Assembly (NCBI GenBank): GCA_025050535.1
Contig: JALBVF010000001.1
Coordinates: 496,001-560,000, forward strand
DNA: 64,000 bases
Direction: 5' to 3'
Source of the DNA: Candidatus Protistibacter heckmannii
GTDB taxonomy: Bacteria > Pseudomonadota > Gammaproteobacteria > Burkholderiales > Burkholderiaceae
Shown: positions 31,285 to 42,523 of the stretch, one piece after another
How the letters are laid out: the number at the start of each line of letters is the position of its first letter
Numbering within the stretch: the stretch's first letter is position 1
The notes under the pieces: model-generated
The model's database searches: none
The model's input: the letters and a program-made list of their open reading frames with translations, nothing else
Told to the model about the DNA's origin: nothing
Program-made: the position numbers and the translations under genes

Positions 31285-32160
31285 TCAGCGGTTGGTCAGG
31301 TTCATGAAGACCAGGCGCTCGAAGAGGTGCAGGTCCTGTTCGTTCTTGAGCAGGGCGCCGGCCAGCGGCGGGATGATGGTCTTGCCGTCCTCGCCGCGCA
31401 TGGCCTCTGGCGGGATGTCCTCGGCCATCAGCAGCTTGAGCCAGTCGAGCAGCTCGGAGGTGGAGGGCTTTTTCTTCAGGCCGGGCAGGGCGCGGATCTC
31501 GAAGAAGGACTGCAGCGCCGCGGACATGAGCTTTTCCTTCACGGCGGGGAAGTGCACGTCGACGATGCGCTTCATCGTGTCGGCGTCGGGGAACTTGATA
31601 TAGTGGAAGAAGCAGCGGCGCAGGAAGGCGTCGGGCAGCTCCTTCTCGTTGTTGGAGGTGATGACCACGAGCGGGCGGTGCCGGGCCTTGATCAGCTCGC
31701 GCGTCTCGTAGACGTAGAACTCCATGCGGTCGATTTCGCGCAGCAGGTCGTTGGGGAATTCGATGTCGGCCTTGTCGATCTCGTCGATCAGCAGCATGAC
31801 CGGATGGTCGGATTCGAAGGTCTGCCAGAGCACGCCCTTGACGATGTAGTTGCGGATGTCCTTGACCTTCTCGTCGCCGAGCTGCGAATCGCGCAGGCGC
31901 GAGACCACGTCGTATTCGTAGAGGCCCTGCTGGGCCTTGGTGGTGGACTTGATGTGCCACTGCAGCAAGGGCATGCCAAGCGCGGCGGCCACTTCCTCGG
32001 CAAGCATGGTCTTGCCGGTGCCGGGTTCGCCCTTGATCAGCAGGGGGCGCTGCAGGGTGGCGGCGGCGTTGATGGCGAGCTTCAGGTCGTCGGTGGCGAC
32101 GTACTGTTCGGAGCCTTCGAAACGGGGCGTGGCAGAAGTCTTGGAGGAGGTGTCGGACAT
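31285..32160 (-). CDS. MoxR-family AAA+ ATPase
   Basis: Chaperone-like ATPase, partner of the CoxE-type protein 20 bases downstream. Start MSDTSSKTSATPRFEGSEQY at 32160. Walker A IKGEPGTGKTMLAEEVA, Walker B VMLLIDEIDKAD, sensor VVITSNNEKELPDAFLRRCF. Length 291, intact. An in-frame upstream ATG exists but lacks similarity and overlaps the cytochrome promoter region. Confidence 0.92.
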   Translation of the reverse strand: MSDTSSKTSATPRFEGSEQYVATDDLKLAINAAATLQRPLLIKGEPGTGKTMLAEEVAAALGMPLLQWHIKSTTKAQQGLYEYDVVSRLRDSQLGDEKVKDIRNYIVKGVLWQTFESDHPVMLLIDEIDKADIEFPNDLLREIDRMEFYVYETRELIKARHRPLVVITSNNEKELPDAFLRRCFFHYIKFPDADTMKRIVDVHFPAVKEKLMSAALQSFFEIRALPGLKKKPSTSELLDWLKLLMAEDIPPEAMRGEDGKTIIPPLAGALLKNEQDLHLFERLVFMNLTNR

Positions 32161-32419
32161 GGTCTCGGTGAGTGTCGGTCGGGCCCAGGAAGGGTCCACG
32201 GACGGCCTGGCTGGCTTGTTTTTAGGAACAGTCGTGCGAATTTCAGCCGAGTATAAAGGAGTTCGGCCGGATTCGCCTCCAGCCGCCTGGCGGTCTGGCT
32301 CCCAAGGCGTCCGGCCGGGGTTGGACTGGCTGGGGGGCGGCAGGCTATACTTTCGCCGTTTTGCCGCCGTAATACTGATCATTCGGAATATTTTTAAAGC
32401 TTTTATCATCCCGGAAACA

Positions 32420-32767
32420 ATGAACAAGCTTCTTCTGACTCTCACGCTGGGCGCCGCCTCCCTGTCCGCGCAAGCCGCCGATGTCGTCGGCAAGCCCGAC
32501 GCCGCTCAAGGCAAGGTGGCCATGTGCATCGGCTGCCACGGTATCCAGGGCTATCGCTCCTCCTTCCCCGAGGTGTACTCGGTGCCGAAGCTGGGCGGCC
32601 AGAGCGCCGGCTACATCGTCGCCGCGCTCAAGGAATATCAGAAGGGCGACCGCAAGCATCCGACCATGCGCGGCATCGCCGCCACCCTGAGCGAACAGGA
32701 CATGGCCGACATCGCCGCCTACTACGCCCAGCAGACGGCCGAAACCCCGGCGAACCGCGTGAAGTAA
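32420..32767 (+). CDS. Class I cytochrome c, periplasmic (cytochrome c4/c553 type)
   Basis: Signal peptide MNKLLLTLTLGAASLSAQAA, then a haem-binding motif CIGCH (about residue 36), and a distal Met ligand candidate in HPTMRGIAATLS. Length 115, one haem. Electron carrier to terminal oxidases by family. In tandem with the next cytochrome, 35 bases apart, as in the split c4-like pairs of betaproteobacteria. Confidence 0.88.
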   Translation: MNKLLLTLTLGAASLSAQAADVVGKPDAAQGKVAMCIGCHGIQGYRSSFPEVYSVPKLGGQSAGYIVAALKEYQKGDRKHPTMRGIAATLSEQDMADIAAYYAQQTAETPANRVK

Positions 32768-32802
32768 GCGCGTGAATTAAGCGAACGAGAAACGAGCACA
32801 GA

Positions 32803-33153
32803 ATGATGGTGATGAAGAAAGCCCTGATTGCCGCCGCCGCCCTGGTCCTGGCCTCCGCCGCCAGCGCCGCCGACAAGGAAAACGGCAAGGCTCTGGTCGA
32901 GAAGAACAACTGCGCAGCCTGCCACGGCGCCGATCTGAAGAAGCCGATCAGCCCCGAGTATCCGAAGCTGGCCGGCCAGCATGACGATTACCTGTATCAC
33001 GCCCTGGTGTCCTACCAGACCACGAACAGCGCCCTGGTCGGCCGCAGCAACGCGATCATGGCCGGTCAGGTGGCCAAGTTCAGCCACAAGGATCTGCAGG
33101 ACATCGCCGCTTACATCGCCTCGCTGCCCGGCGAGCTGATCGTCAAGCGTTGA
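32803..33153 (+). CDS. Class I cytochrome c, periplasmic
   Basis: Second of the tandem pair. Signal peptide KKALIAAAALVLASAASAAD, haem motif CAACH (about residue 43) and axial Met candidate in SNAIMAGQVAKFS. 116 residues from ATG 32803; ATG at 32812 (MKK) is an alternative start closer to typical signal peptides. Similar in fold to its neighbour, so probably an old duplication. Confidence 0.88.
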   Translation: MMVMKKALIAAAALVLASAASAADKENGKALVEKNNCAACHGADLKKPISPEYPKLAGQHDDYLYHALVSYQTTNSALVGRSNAIMAGQVAKFSHKDLQDIAAYIASLPGELIVKR

Positions 33154-33161
33154 ACGCAGCA

Positions 33162-33182
33162 GGGCCGTCTCCCGGACGGCCC
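33162..33182 (+). terminator. Hairpin after the cytochrome pair
   Basis: Arms GGGCCGTC / GACGGCCC with loop TCCCG, eight bases after the stop codon. No T-run, so strength is uncertain. Confidence 0.5.
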
Positions 33183-33203
33183 GTCTAGACAAAGGAGGTC
33201 GAG

Positions 33204-33533
33204 ATGTTGCCCGCCGGCAGTCAATACACCTCCAGCGTCTACACTTCCTGGTACATCTTGAATCAGTTCAAGATGTACCAGGACAACAACTACTACAAGC
33301 AGCACAATCCCCCGCAGTTCGCCGAAGAGCTCCGCAACGAGTCCATCTTCAACCAGCCGGGCTCTTCCATGCTGGCGCCCAATCTCGCCTCCGTCGACGG
33401 CGTCCAGCAGTCCGCCGGCCAGGCTTCGTCCGCGGTCGATCTGCGGCTGAGCGCGGCGGCCCGTCCCGATAAATTCCCGCGCGGGAATGGCACGCGCGCC
33501 CCCGGCACCACAAAGCGCCTTCAAAACGGATGA
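33204..33533 (+). CDS. Hypothetical protein, 109 residues
   Basis: Preceded by an ideal ribosome site (AAAGGAGGT, about six bases before ATG). Sequence rich in Tyr, Asn and Gln at the start (YILNQFKMYQDNNYYKQHNP), then low-complexity Ser/Ala. No signal peptide, membrane segment or recognised domain. Intact frame. Contains a 17-bp perfect inverted repeat 42 bases after the start codon, which could fold the mRNA. The gene downstream on the same strand is broken. Function unknown. Confidence 0.5.
   Translation: MLPAGSQYTSSVYTSWYILNQFKMYQDNNYYKQHNPPQFAEELRNESIFNQPGSSMLAPNLASVDGVQQSAGQASSAVDLRLSAAARPDKFPRGNGTRAPGTTKRLQNG
33246..33283. repeat. 17-bp perfect inverted repeat with 4-base loop
   Basis: Arms TCCTGGTACATCTTGAA and its exact complement around TCAG, lying in the early coding part of the hypothetical gene at 33204. 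One of the longest perfect hairpins noticed in the window. Confidence 0.9.
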
Positions 33534-33544
33534 GGGAGGCTGGC

Positions 33545-34007
33545 ATGCCTATCGGAGCAATCGGGAACGCCCTTGGCGCGCTGCCGCGCCCGGCGGACGC
33601 CTTGCCGGCGCGGCAGGAGACGGCGCGGGACACGGCGCAGGCGGGGGAATGGATGGCGGAACGGGCGGCGGCCTTGCGTGCCAGCTTGGACTTCGGGGCG
33701 ACGATGTCCTGGGACGACTGCGTGGAGCGCTACCACTCCACCGAATGGGGCGACTTCGGCGCCTTCGTCGAGGCCTGGTTCGAATGGGGCTAGCGCGCCA
33801 TGGCGCAGGGATACACGCCGGACTCGGCGTGTCTGGCCCCTGTTGCTGTCCGAGCTGCGCAAGCGGGTCGAATACGTGTGGAGGCTCGGGGTGGACGCCT
33901 TGTTCGAGCACGACGAACAGATGCGGCGGACCGTGCGTGCGAAGCCGTTTCCGGCGGCGCTGATCGGGGAGTACGAGGCCATGTTCGGACGCCGGCTGCG
34001 AAACTAG
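33545..34007 (+). pseudogene. Unidentified protein, TAG stop and frameshift
   Basis: ATG at 33545 (MPIGAIGNALGALPRPADAL), helical and Ala-rich; TAG at 33791-33793 after AFVEAWFEWG (Trp or Gln may have stood there); then QGYTPDSACL and a shift near 33835 into LLSELRKRVEYVWRLGVDAL and HDEQMRRTVRAKPF, ending TAG at 34005-34007. The amphipathic helical pattern recalls phasins or secretion-associated coiled proteins, but I do not assign a family. Immediately follows the hypothetical gene at 33204 and may form an operon with it. The 197 bp after it hold nothing clear. Confidence 0.45.
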
Positions 34008-34204
34008 GAGCGGGGGCAGACTTGGGCAACGCAGGGCGCCTCCCAGATCCCTCGCGGCTTGCGCATGCCGGGGCTGGAGGTGGTTGCCATGCCGCTGCTC
34101 TCGATCGCCTTGACGGCGTCCTCCGTCGGGCTGTTCAGCTATCTGGCCGCGAAGGGGCTGAAGTTCAAGCCGACGGCGCCTAGCCGTCCGCCGAGCCGTT
34201 CTCT

Positions 34205-34636
34205 TCAGCCGCGCGCGGCGCGCCGGATGTCCTCGACGTAGGCTTCGGCGTCGGGCGGCTGGCCGCTGCGCTGCGCGTTCCAGAGCATCTGGCCCAGGCA
34301 TTCCATGATGCGGTGATGGGCCGCGTGCGGCGAGTCGAGCCTGCGCGCCAGGGCCTCATAGGCCTGGCGGATGCCGGGCGGCTGGTCGATGGAGACCTGC
34401 TCGGCGATCGACAGATGCATGGACAGATGCAGGAAGGGATTGGTCTCGCCGCGCTCGGGCGTGCAGTCCTGTTCGAGCGCGCCCTCCTCGTCGGCGAACA
34501 GGGCGTGGTATTCGGGGTGCTCGAGCATCCAGTCCAGTACCATGGTCTCCAGCGGCGTGAGCACGCCGGCTTTCAGGTGCTTGCCCCAGGCCTGGCAGAA
34601 AAAGCGGCGCACTTCCTCGCGCGACGGATTGAACAT
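34205..34636 (-). CDS. DUF1841 family protein
   Basis: Intact 143-residue protein, MFNPSREEVRRFFCQAWGKH and HPEYHALFADEE with NPFLHLSMHLSIAEQVSIDQ, typical of this uncharacterised proteobacterial family. It commonly neighbours nth and the RsxB-like ferredoxin gene in betaproteobacteria, as here. No function known. Confidence 0.82.
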   Translation of the reverse strand: MFNPSREEVRRFFCQAWGKHLKAGVLTPLETMVLDWMLEHPEYHALFADEEGALEQDCTPERGETNPFLHLSMHLSIAEQVSIDQPPGIRQAYEALARRLDSPHAAHHRIMECLGQMLWNAQRSGQPPDAEAYVEDIRRAARG

Positions 34637-34672
34637 CGGGTTTTCTTGTGATGCTTCGCTGGCCCGCGCGGC

Positions 34673-35314
34673 TCAGGCCGGCGCGGGCGTCTTTTCCTTG
34701 AATCCGCACAGCGGCTCGATCACGCAACGCCAGCATTCGGGCTTGCGTGCCTTGCAGACGTAGCGGCCGTGCAGGATGAGCCAATGACACGCATCCTGCA
34801 CGAATTCCTCCGGCACCTTCTTGATGAGCGCCTGCTCGACGGCCTCCACGTTCTTGTCCGGCGCGAGCCCCGTGCGGTTGGAGACGCGGAAGATGTGCGT
34901 GTCCACGGCGATGGTGGGCTGGCCGAAGGCGGTGTTGAGCACCACGTTGGCGGTCTTGCGGCCCACGCCGGGCAGGGCTTCGAGGTCTTCGCGCCGGCGT
35001 GGTACTTCGCCGCCGTGGCGTTCGAGCAGCAGCCGGCAGGTGGCGATCAGGTTCTTGGCCTTAGTGCGGTACAGGCCGATGGTGCGGATATAGGAACATA
35101 GGGCTTCCTCGCCCAGGTCGAGCAGCGCCCGCGGCGTGTTGGCAACGTGGAAGAGCCGGCGCGTGGCCTTGTTCACCGAGACGTCGGTCGCCTGCGCGGA
35201 GAGCAGCACGGCGGCGAGCAGCTCGAAGGGCGTGGTGTATTCCAGCTCGCTGGTGGGATGCGGATCGATCTCGCGCAGGGCGGAGAAAAGGGCGATGCGT
35301 TTTTCTAGGTTCAT
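34673..35314 (-). CDS. nth: Endonuclease III
   Basis: DNA glycosylase/AP lyase for oxidised pyrimidines. Helix-hairpin-helix [18 protein letters not shown] with catalytic Lys, catalytic Asp in [11 protein letters not shown], and iron-sulfur loop [17 protein letters not shown] (C-x7-C-x2-C-x5-C as written here). Start at ATG complementary to 35312-35314, overlapping the ferredoxin gene stop by four bases. 213 residues, intact. Confidence 0.94.
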   Translation of the reverse strand: MNLEKRIALFSALREIDPHPTSELEYTTPFELLAAVLLSAQATDVSVNKATRRLFHVANTPRALLDLGEEALCSYIRTIGLYRTKAKNLIATCRLLLERHGGEVPRRREDLEALPGVGRKTANVVLNTAFGQPTIAVDTHIFRVSNRTGLAPDKNVEAVEQALIKKVPEEFVQDACHWLILHGRYVCKARKPECWRCVIEPLCGFKEKTPAPA

Positions 35315-36000
35315 CGGGTTTCCTTGGTCTGCGCCGCGCGTACCCGTGCGAGCGCCGCTTCGACGATGGCTTTCTTGCGTGTGCGTTCGGCTTGCCCGGC
35401 GGCGTCGGCAGGCTGCTCGGCCTCGATCTCGCGCAGCTTGCCGGCGGCCTTGGCGGCCAGGCGTTCCTGGTTCTCCGCAGCTTCGCGTACGAGGCGGATC
35501 TTTCGGCTTTCGTAGCGTGCGCGGGCCTGCGCGGCGAGTCCGGGCGACCAGGCGTCCCAGCCGGTGGCGTCGTTGGTGACCGGGACCATGTCGATGCAGT
35601 CCACCGGGCAGGGCGGCACGCAGAGGTCGCAGCCCGTGCACTGTTCGGCCAGCACCACGTGCATGCGCTTGGCCGCGCCGACGATGGCGTCCACCGGGCA
35701 GGCCTGGATGCACAGCGTGCAGCCGATGCAGCGCTGCGGATCGATTACCGCCACCGGGCGCGCGCGCTCCACGCCGTTCTCCGGATTGAGTGGGGACGCG
35801 GCGCGGCCCAGCAGGCGCGAGAGCCTGGCCACGCCCTCGGCGCCGCCGGGCGGGCATTGGTTGTGCGCAGCCTGGCCGGCGGCGATGGCCTCGGCATAGG
35901 GCCGGCAGCCGGCGTAGCCGCACTTGGTGCATTGGGTCTGCGGCAGCAGCGCGTCGATCTGGTCGGCCAGGCTGGCGGCCTGCGGTGCGTTGTGTTCCAT
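35311..36000 (-). CDS. RsxB/RnfB-like ferredoxin
   Basis: N-terminal [4Fe-4S] motif [20 protein letters not shown] with later CPPGG, then two ferredoxin clusters [16 protein letters not shown] and [16 protein letters not shown]. Long charged C-terminal helix (residues 160-229) beyond RnfB, as in the stand-alone betaproteobacterial form next to nth. No membrane anchor, so soluble. Start taken at [10 protein letters not shown] (36000), where similarity begins; an ATG at 36063 would add an unrelated extension. Confidence 0.87.
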   Translation of the reverse strand: MEHNAPQAASLADQIDALLPQTQCTKCGYAGCRPYAEAIAAGQAAHNQCPPGGAEGVARLSRLLGRAASPLNPENGVERARPVAVIDPQRCIGCTLCIQACPVDAIVGAAKRMHVVLAEQCTGCDLCVPPCPVDCIDMVPVTNDATGWDAWSPGLAAQARARYESRKIRLVREAAENQERLAAKAAGKLREIEAEQPADAAGQAERTRKKAIVEAALARVRAAQTKETR

Positions 36001-36185
36001 GGGCGAAGCTGGATTATCCCTGATTTCAGCAGGGCGCATGGAGCGTTTCCAGCGGCGCGACACTCAGTGCATCTTCCCGACTCAGGAGAGCGCGCATGCG
36101 GGTCAGCCCCGCCCCCATCACGCCGCCGGCCCTGTCGCCGGACGCGCCGCAGTCCCCTCCATCCTGCCTGGGCGAGACGCCCGCC

Positions 36186-37431
36186 ATGAGCGAGACCGCC
36201 ATGCGCTTTAAGGAGGACTTCCTGCGCGAGCAGTTCCGGCCGGTGGATGCCTGCAGCTGGCCTGCGACGGCGTCGTGCTGGCCGCGGGCACGATCGGCAC
36301 GGCTGGCATCGCCACGGCTCTGGTGCATCTGGTCTCGCCGTCGATCGAGCGGATGCTGCGCAACAAGATGGCGCTGCGTTTCGCTGCGAAGTACAGCGAC
36401 CTGGAGGCGCCGTGGGCGAAGGCGCCGCGCAGGGGCTTCCAGAGGAGAGTGCTGAGGACCCGTCTGCGCGGCATGTGGCTTGGGCCAGCGCAGACGCACA
36501 TCGCGCTGGTGGAGCATGCGATCAAGACCGAGCTGGCGCAGAGCCTGCTCGCATTGCCGTGCTCGAGGAAGAGCGCGACTGGCTGGTCCAGGCGCGCGGC
36601 GCGAAGGATGCGCGGCATCTGGCGCTGATGCGCAAGCTGCATGAGGCGCGGCAGGAAATCGCGGCGCTCGACCGCTGGATTCCGGTGGTCGAGCAGCAGT
36701 GCTTCAAGCTGCTGTGTTTCGAGGCGCAGGCGATCCTCGAACTGCGCCAGGCGTTCGGGCAGCATCCGCCGGAGCAGGCTGAACTCGCGGAAAAGATCCT
36801 GGGTTTTCTCGACCGGCGGCATGCAGCGCTGGTGCAGCGGCTGCTGCCGAGCCGCAGCGTGCCGGCCCTGCTCGCGGATTTCCTCAGCGACGGCGGCGGC
36901 AAGCTGCGCCATCTGCGCCGCCGCCGGCAGGGCTTCGAGGAAAAGGCCGTCGGCATCCAGGCGCATCTCGCGGTGGCCGATTCAGGCGCGGGACGGGCTT
37001 CCTCCCTGCCGGCGAGGACGGCGGCCGAGCTGGCGGGCCGGCAGGCGGCGGTGGAGGCCGACGTCTTGCGCTACCGGGGCGGCAACTGGGATGCGCTCGA
37101 CGGCGCGGGCATGGTGGGCGATATGCTCGGCAGCAAGACGGCGATGGCTTGGCGCGGCGCGCGCATGCGCGCTGCAGCACCATGTGCATCCGATGGCGGA
37201 GTTCGTGCGCGACAGTCTGATCGGCGAGGCGCTGCCGGCGGAGCACAGTCGGCACCGCACAGGATCGCGGGGCCGGATGGTGGGGAGATCGCGGTCGAGC
37301 ATGGCGCCTATCAGCGCGAGCATATCGAGACGGATTCGAAGCTGCGCCGCCTGGCCGAGGGCATGCTGGTGCGCGGCAAGCGGCGCTTCTACACGGTCAC
37401 GCAGGCGCTGGCGGCCTTGGTGCATCCCTGA
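36186..37431 (+). pseudogene. Unidentified protein, multiply frameshifted
   Basis: Pieces in different frames: MSETAMRFKEDFLREQFRPV at 36186; a hydrophobic helix GVVLAAGTIGTAGIATALVH from about 36270; a helical, charged stretch ERDWLVQARGAKDARHLALM and EARQEIAALDRWIPVVEQQC; and a tail EIAVEHGAYQREHIETDSKL to TGA at 37429-37431. The pattern (membrane helix then long coiled-coil-like region) suggests one gene of about 400 codons broken at least twice. I recognise no family. Confidence 0.4.
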
Positions 37432-37449
37432 AAGGGACGCTGGCACCGC

Positions 37450-38694
37450 TCAACCGTTGTTGGCCTGGATGAATTCGCGCACGTGCGGATACACGCCGGT
37501 GCGCCAGCGCGAGCCGGAGAAGATGCCGTTGTGGCCGGCCTTGGGGGCGGTGTAGTGCTCGCGGCGGGTCTTGGGGATGCCGGTGCACAGGTCGTGCGCG
37601 GCCTGGGTCTGGCCGCTGCCGGAGATGTCGTCGAGCTCGCCTTCGACGGTGAGCAGGGCGGTGGTCTTGATGTCCTGCGGACGCACCGGCTTGCCCTTGA
37701 CCTTCCAGGTGCCGTTGGGCAGGCGGAATTCTTGGAAGACGATCTTGATGGTCTCCAGGTAATAGTCGGCGTCCATGTCGAGCACGGCGTTTTATTCGTC
37801 GTAGAACTTGACGTGGGCCTCGGCGTCGTCGGTGTCGCCCTTGACGAGGTCGAGGTAGTAGTCCCAGTGCGACTTGGCGTGGCGGTCCGGATTCATGGCG
37901 ACGAAGCCGGTGTGCTGGAGGAAGCCGGGATAGACGTGGCGGCCGGCGCCGGGATAGTTGGCGGGCACAGGGTAGATCACGTTGTTCTCGAACCACTCGA
38001 AGGAGCGCGTGGTGGCGAGCGAATTGACGGCAGTGGGGCTGCGGCGCGCGTCGATCGGGCCGCCCATCATGGTCATGGTGCGCGGCGTGGCCTCGCCGGC
38101 CGAGGCCATCAGCGAGATAGCGGCGAGCACCGGCACGGTGGGCTGGCAGACGGAGATGACGTGCAGGTTCTCGGCGCCGATGTGGCGGATGAATTCCTGG
38201 ATGTAGCCGATGTACTCGTCCAGGCTGAAGCGGCCTCCCTCGAGTGAGACCATGCGCGCGTCGACCCAGTCGGTGATGTAGACCTTGTGGTCGGAGAGCA
38301 GTGTGCGCACGGTGTCGCGCAGCAGCGTGACATGGTGGCCGGAGAGCGGCGCGCAGACCAGCACCACGGGCTCGGTCTTGAGCATCTTGATGGTGGCCGG
38401 ATCGTCCGAGTAGCGCTTGAAGCGCAGCAGGTTGCAGAAGGGCTTCTTGAGGATGGTCTGTTCGATGGCCGAGATCTCGTGGCCGTTGGACTGCACCGAG
38501 CGGATGTTGAAGGGCGGTTTTTCGTAGTTCTTGCCAAGCCGGTAAATCAGCTCGTAGCCGGCGGCGAGGCGTTCGGCGCCGGGGATGAAGGAAATCGGAT
38601 TGGCGCGGTCGGTGAAGGTGTCGGCGGCGGCCTTGGCCCCGGCCGTCAAGGGAGTCAGCATGGCGCGCTGAAACTCGTGCAGTTGATAAAGCAT
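37450..38694 (-). pseudogene. phaZ: Intracellular polyhydroxyalkanoate depolymerase, interrupted by TAA
   Basis: Mobilises stored polyhydroxybutyrate granules. Start MLYQLHEFQRAMLTPLTAGA. Active-site Cys in VISVCQPTVPVLAA (a Cys replaces Ser of the usual lipase box, as in i-PhaZ enzymes) and His in KAGHNGIFSG. TAA at 37792-37794 in KFYDE-stop-NAVLDMDADY, where Tyr is expected. The frame continues 113 codons to the natural end. The catalytic His is lost in the truncated form, so stored polymer would not be broken down by this enzyme. Confidence 0.92.
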
Positions 38695-38828
38695 GCTGAC
38701 CCTCCGTCAAACCTGATGGGAGCCGGGCGCGCGCGTCCGGCAAAAACGGCTTTTCGATTATCACAAATGCCGCACATTGTCGCAATGCAGCATAGCGTGA
38801 GATTTGTTTGTTTTTATCACATAACGAA

Positions 38829-38864
38829 AAAACCGGGCGCCAGCATGGCTGGAAACCCGGTTTT
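38829..38864 (-). terminator. Intrinsic terminator of the aminotransferase gene
   Basis: Outer arms AAAACCGGG / CCCGGTTTT, inner CCAGC-ATG-GCTGG; on the minus strand the stem ends in six T, 86 bases after the aminotransferase stop. Confidence 0.8.
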
Positions 38865-38949
38865 GCACTGTTCCGGTGCCGTCGCTCTCGGCGCGCACCA
38901 GGGGCCGGCATCGCCGCCGCGGGCCGCCTGGGTGGCCCGCGGCAGCGGT

Positions 38950-40155
38950 TCAGAGAACCTTGGCGATGGAGGCCGCGACGTTGTCGATATTGCCCGTGTT
39001 CAGGGCGGCGACGCAGATGCGGCCGGTGCAAATGGCGTAGATGGCGAATTCCTCGCGCAGACGGTTCACCTGGGCTTCGGTCAGGCCGGAGTAGGAGAAC
39101 ATTCCGCACTGGGTCTTCACGAAGCTGAAGTCCTGCTTGGCACCGGCGGCGGCCAGTTTTTCCACGAGGGCGTTGCGCATGAGCTTGATGCGGTCGCGCA
39201 TCTCGCCCAGCTCGGCTTCCCACATGGCGCGCAGTTCGGGGCTGTTGAGCACGGCCGAGACGACGCTGCCGCCGTGGGTCGGCGGGTTGGAGTAGTTGGT
39301 GCGGATCACGCGCTTGACCAGCGAGAGAACGCGTTCACCCTCGGCCTCGTTGGCGGTGACGAAGGTGACAGCGCCCACGCGCTCGCCGTACAGCGAGAAA
39401 GACTTGGAGAAGGAGCTGGAGACAACGAAGCTCAGGCCCGAGGCGGCGAACAGGCGCACCACGGCGGCGTCCGGCTCGATGCTTTCGGCGAAGCCCTGGT
39501 AGGCGATGTCGACGAAGGGCACCAGCTCGCGCTCCTTGACCAGCTCGACCACTTGCTTCCACTGCTCGGCGGTCAGGTCGACGCCGGTCGGGTTGTGGCA
39601 GCAGGCATGCAGCACGACGACGGACTGCGCGGGCAGGGCCTTGAGCGATGCGAGCATGCCGGGGAAGTCCAGGCCGTGGGTGGCGGCGTCGTAGTAGCGG
39701 TAGGACTGCACGGGGAAGCCGGCGGCTTCGAACAGCGCGTGGTGGTTTTCCCAGCTCGGGTCGCTGATGGCGACGACGGCGTTGTGCTGAAGACGCTTGA
39801 GCAGGTCGGCACCCACGCGCAGGCCGCCGGTGCCGCCCAGGGTCTGGGCGGTGATGGCGCGCTTCTGCGCAAGCACGGGCGAATCCGCGCCGAAGAGCAG
39901 GGTCTGCACACCCTTGTTGTAGCCGGCGATGCCGTCGATGGGCAGATAGCTGCGGGCCTTGGACTCGCTCACCAGCTTGCGCTCGGTTTCCTGGACGGCG
40001 CGCAGCAGGGGCACTTTGCCTTCGTTGGTGTAGTAGACCCCGACGCCGAGGTTGACTTTATTGGGGCGGGTGTCGGCGACGAATGATTCGGTGAGTCCGA
40101 GAATCGGGTCTCGGGGCGCCATTTCAACGGGGGCAAAGAGGGAGGGGTGAGTCAT
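38950..40155 (-). CDS. tyrB: Aromatic amino acid/aspartate aminotransferase (class I)
   Basis: PLP enzyme exchanging amino groups between aromatic or aspartate amino acids and 2-oxo acids. Hallmarks LGVGVYYTNEGKVPLLRAVQ, substrate loop GTGGLRVGADLLKR, HACCHNPTGVDLT, and the PLP Lys in SSSFSKSFSLYGERVG. Length 401, intact. Divergent from uvrB as commonly in Burkholderiales. The symbol follows family habit; aspartate preference (aspC) cannot be excluded. Confidence 0.9.
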   Translation of the reverse strand: MTHPSLFAPVEMAPRDPILGLTESFVADTRPNKVNLGVGVYYTNEGKVPLLRAVQETERKLVSESKARSYLPIDGIAGYNKGVQTLLFGADSPVLAQKRAITAQTLGGTGGLRVGADLLKRLQHNAVVAISDPSWENHHALFEAAGFPVQSYRYYDAATHGLDFPGMLASLKALPAQSVVVLHACCHNPTGVDLTAEQWKQVVELVKERELVPFVDIAYQGFAESIEPDAAVVRLFAASGLSFVVSSSFSKSFSLYGERVGAVTFVTANEAEGERVLSLVKRVIRTNYSNPPTHGGSVVSAVLNSPELRAMWEAELGEMRDRIKLMRNALVEKLAAAGAKQDFSFVKTQCGMFSYSGLTEAQVNRLREEFAIYAICTGRICVAALNTGNIDNVAASIAKVL

Positions 40156-40221
40156 GGCCGGTCAGCTTGGGAGAAGAAGAATAGAATGCAAAATTAACAA
40201 TCCATTGCGATTTTAGCCGAT

Positions 40222-42321
<2,100 letters not shown>

Positions 42322-42405
42322 GGCGGGAGGGAGCCAGAGCCACCCCGCAGGCCGCGCCAAGCCTGGGTTGGGCCCGGCGGCCGGGCTTGAAATCGGCAAT
42401 ACCGT

Positions 42406-42464
42406 ACATAACTTGACTAAAAAGATCGGGAAAGCGTATAGTCGACAAAAATTATCGGGATTCC
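42406..42464 (+). promoter_or_regulatory. Tandem IscR-type boxes and iscR promoter
   Basis: Two related elements in a row, TTGACTAAAAAGATCGGGAA and GTCGACAAAAATTATCGGGA, share GAC-nAAAA-n3-TCGGGA. This resembles the type 1 IscR site, with TTGACT serving as -35. Expected to give repression of the operon by cluster-loaded IscR. Confidence 0.6.
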
Positions 42465-42523
42465 CGGAATTTTATTTATTGCCGGATTTTTAGGATCGGC
42501 GCGTCAGCCCGGAGGGCATCGTT

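Noticed and set aside
34059-34241. Small plus-strand frame with a hydrophobic segment (GLFSYLAAKGLKFKP)
   Set aside because: It overlaps the end of the DUF1841 gene, has no clear ribosome site and no family. Could be a remnant, but support is too weak for a gene call.
40156-40221. LexA (SOS) box before uvrB
   Set aside because: The 66-bp gap contains no CTGT-N8-ACAG-like sequence.
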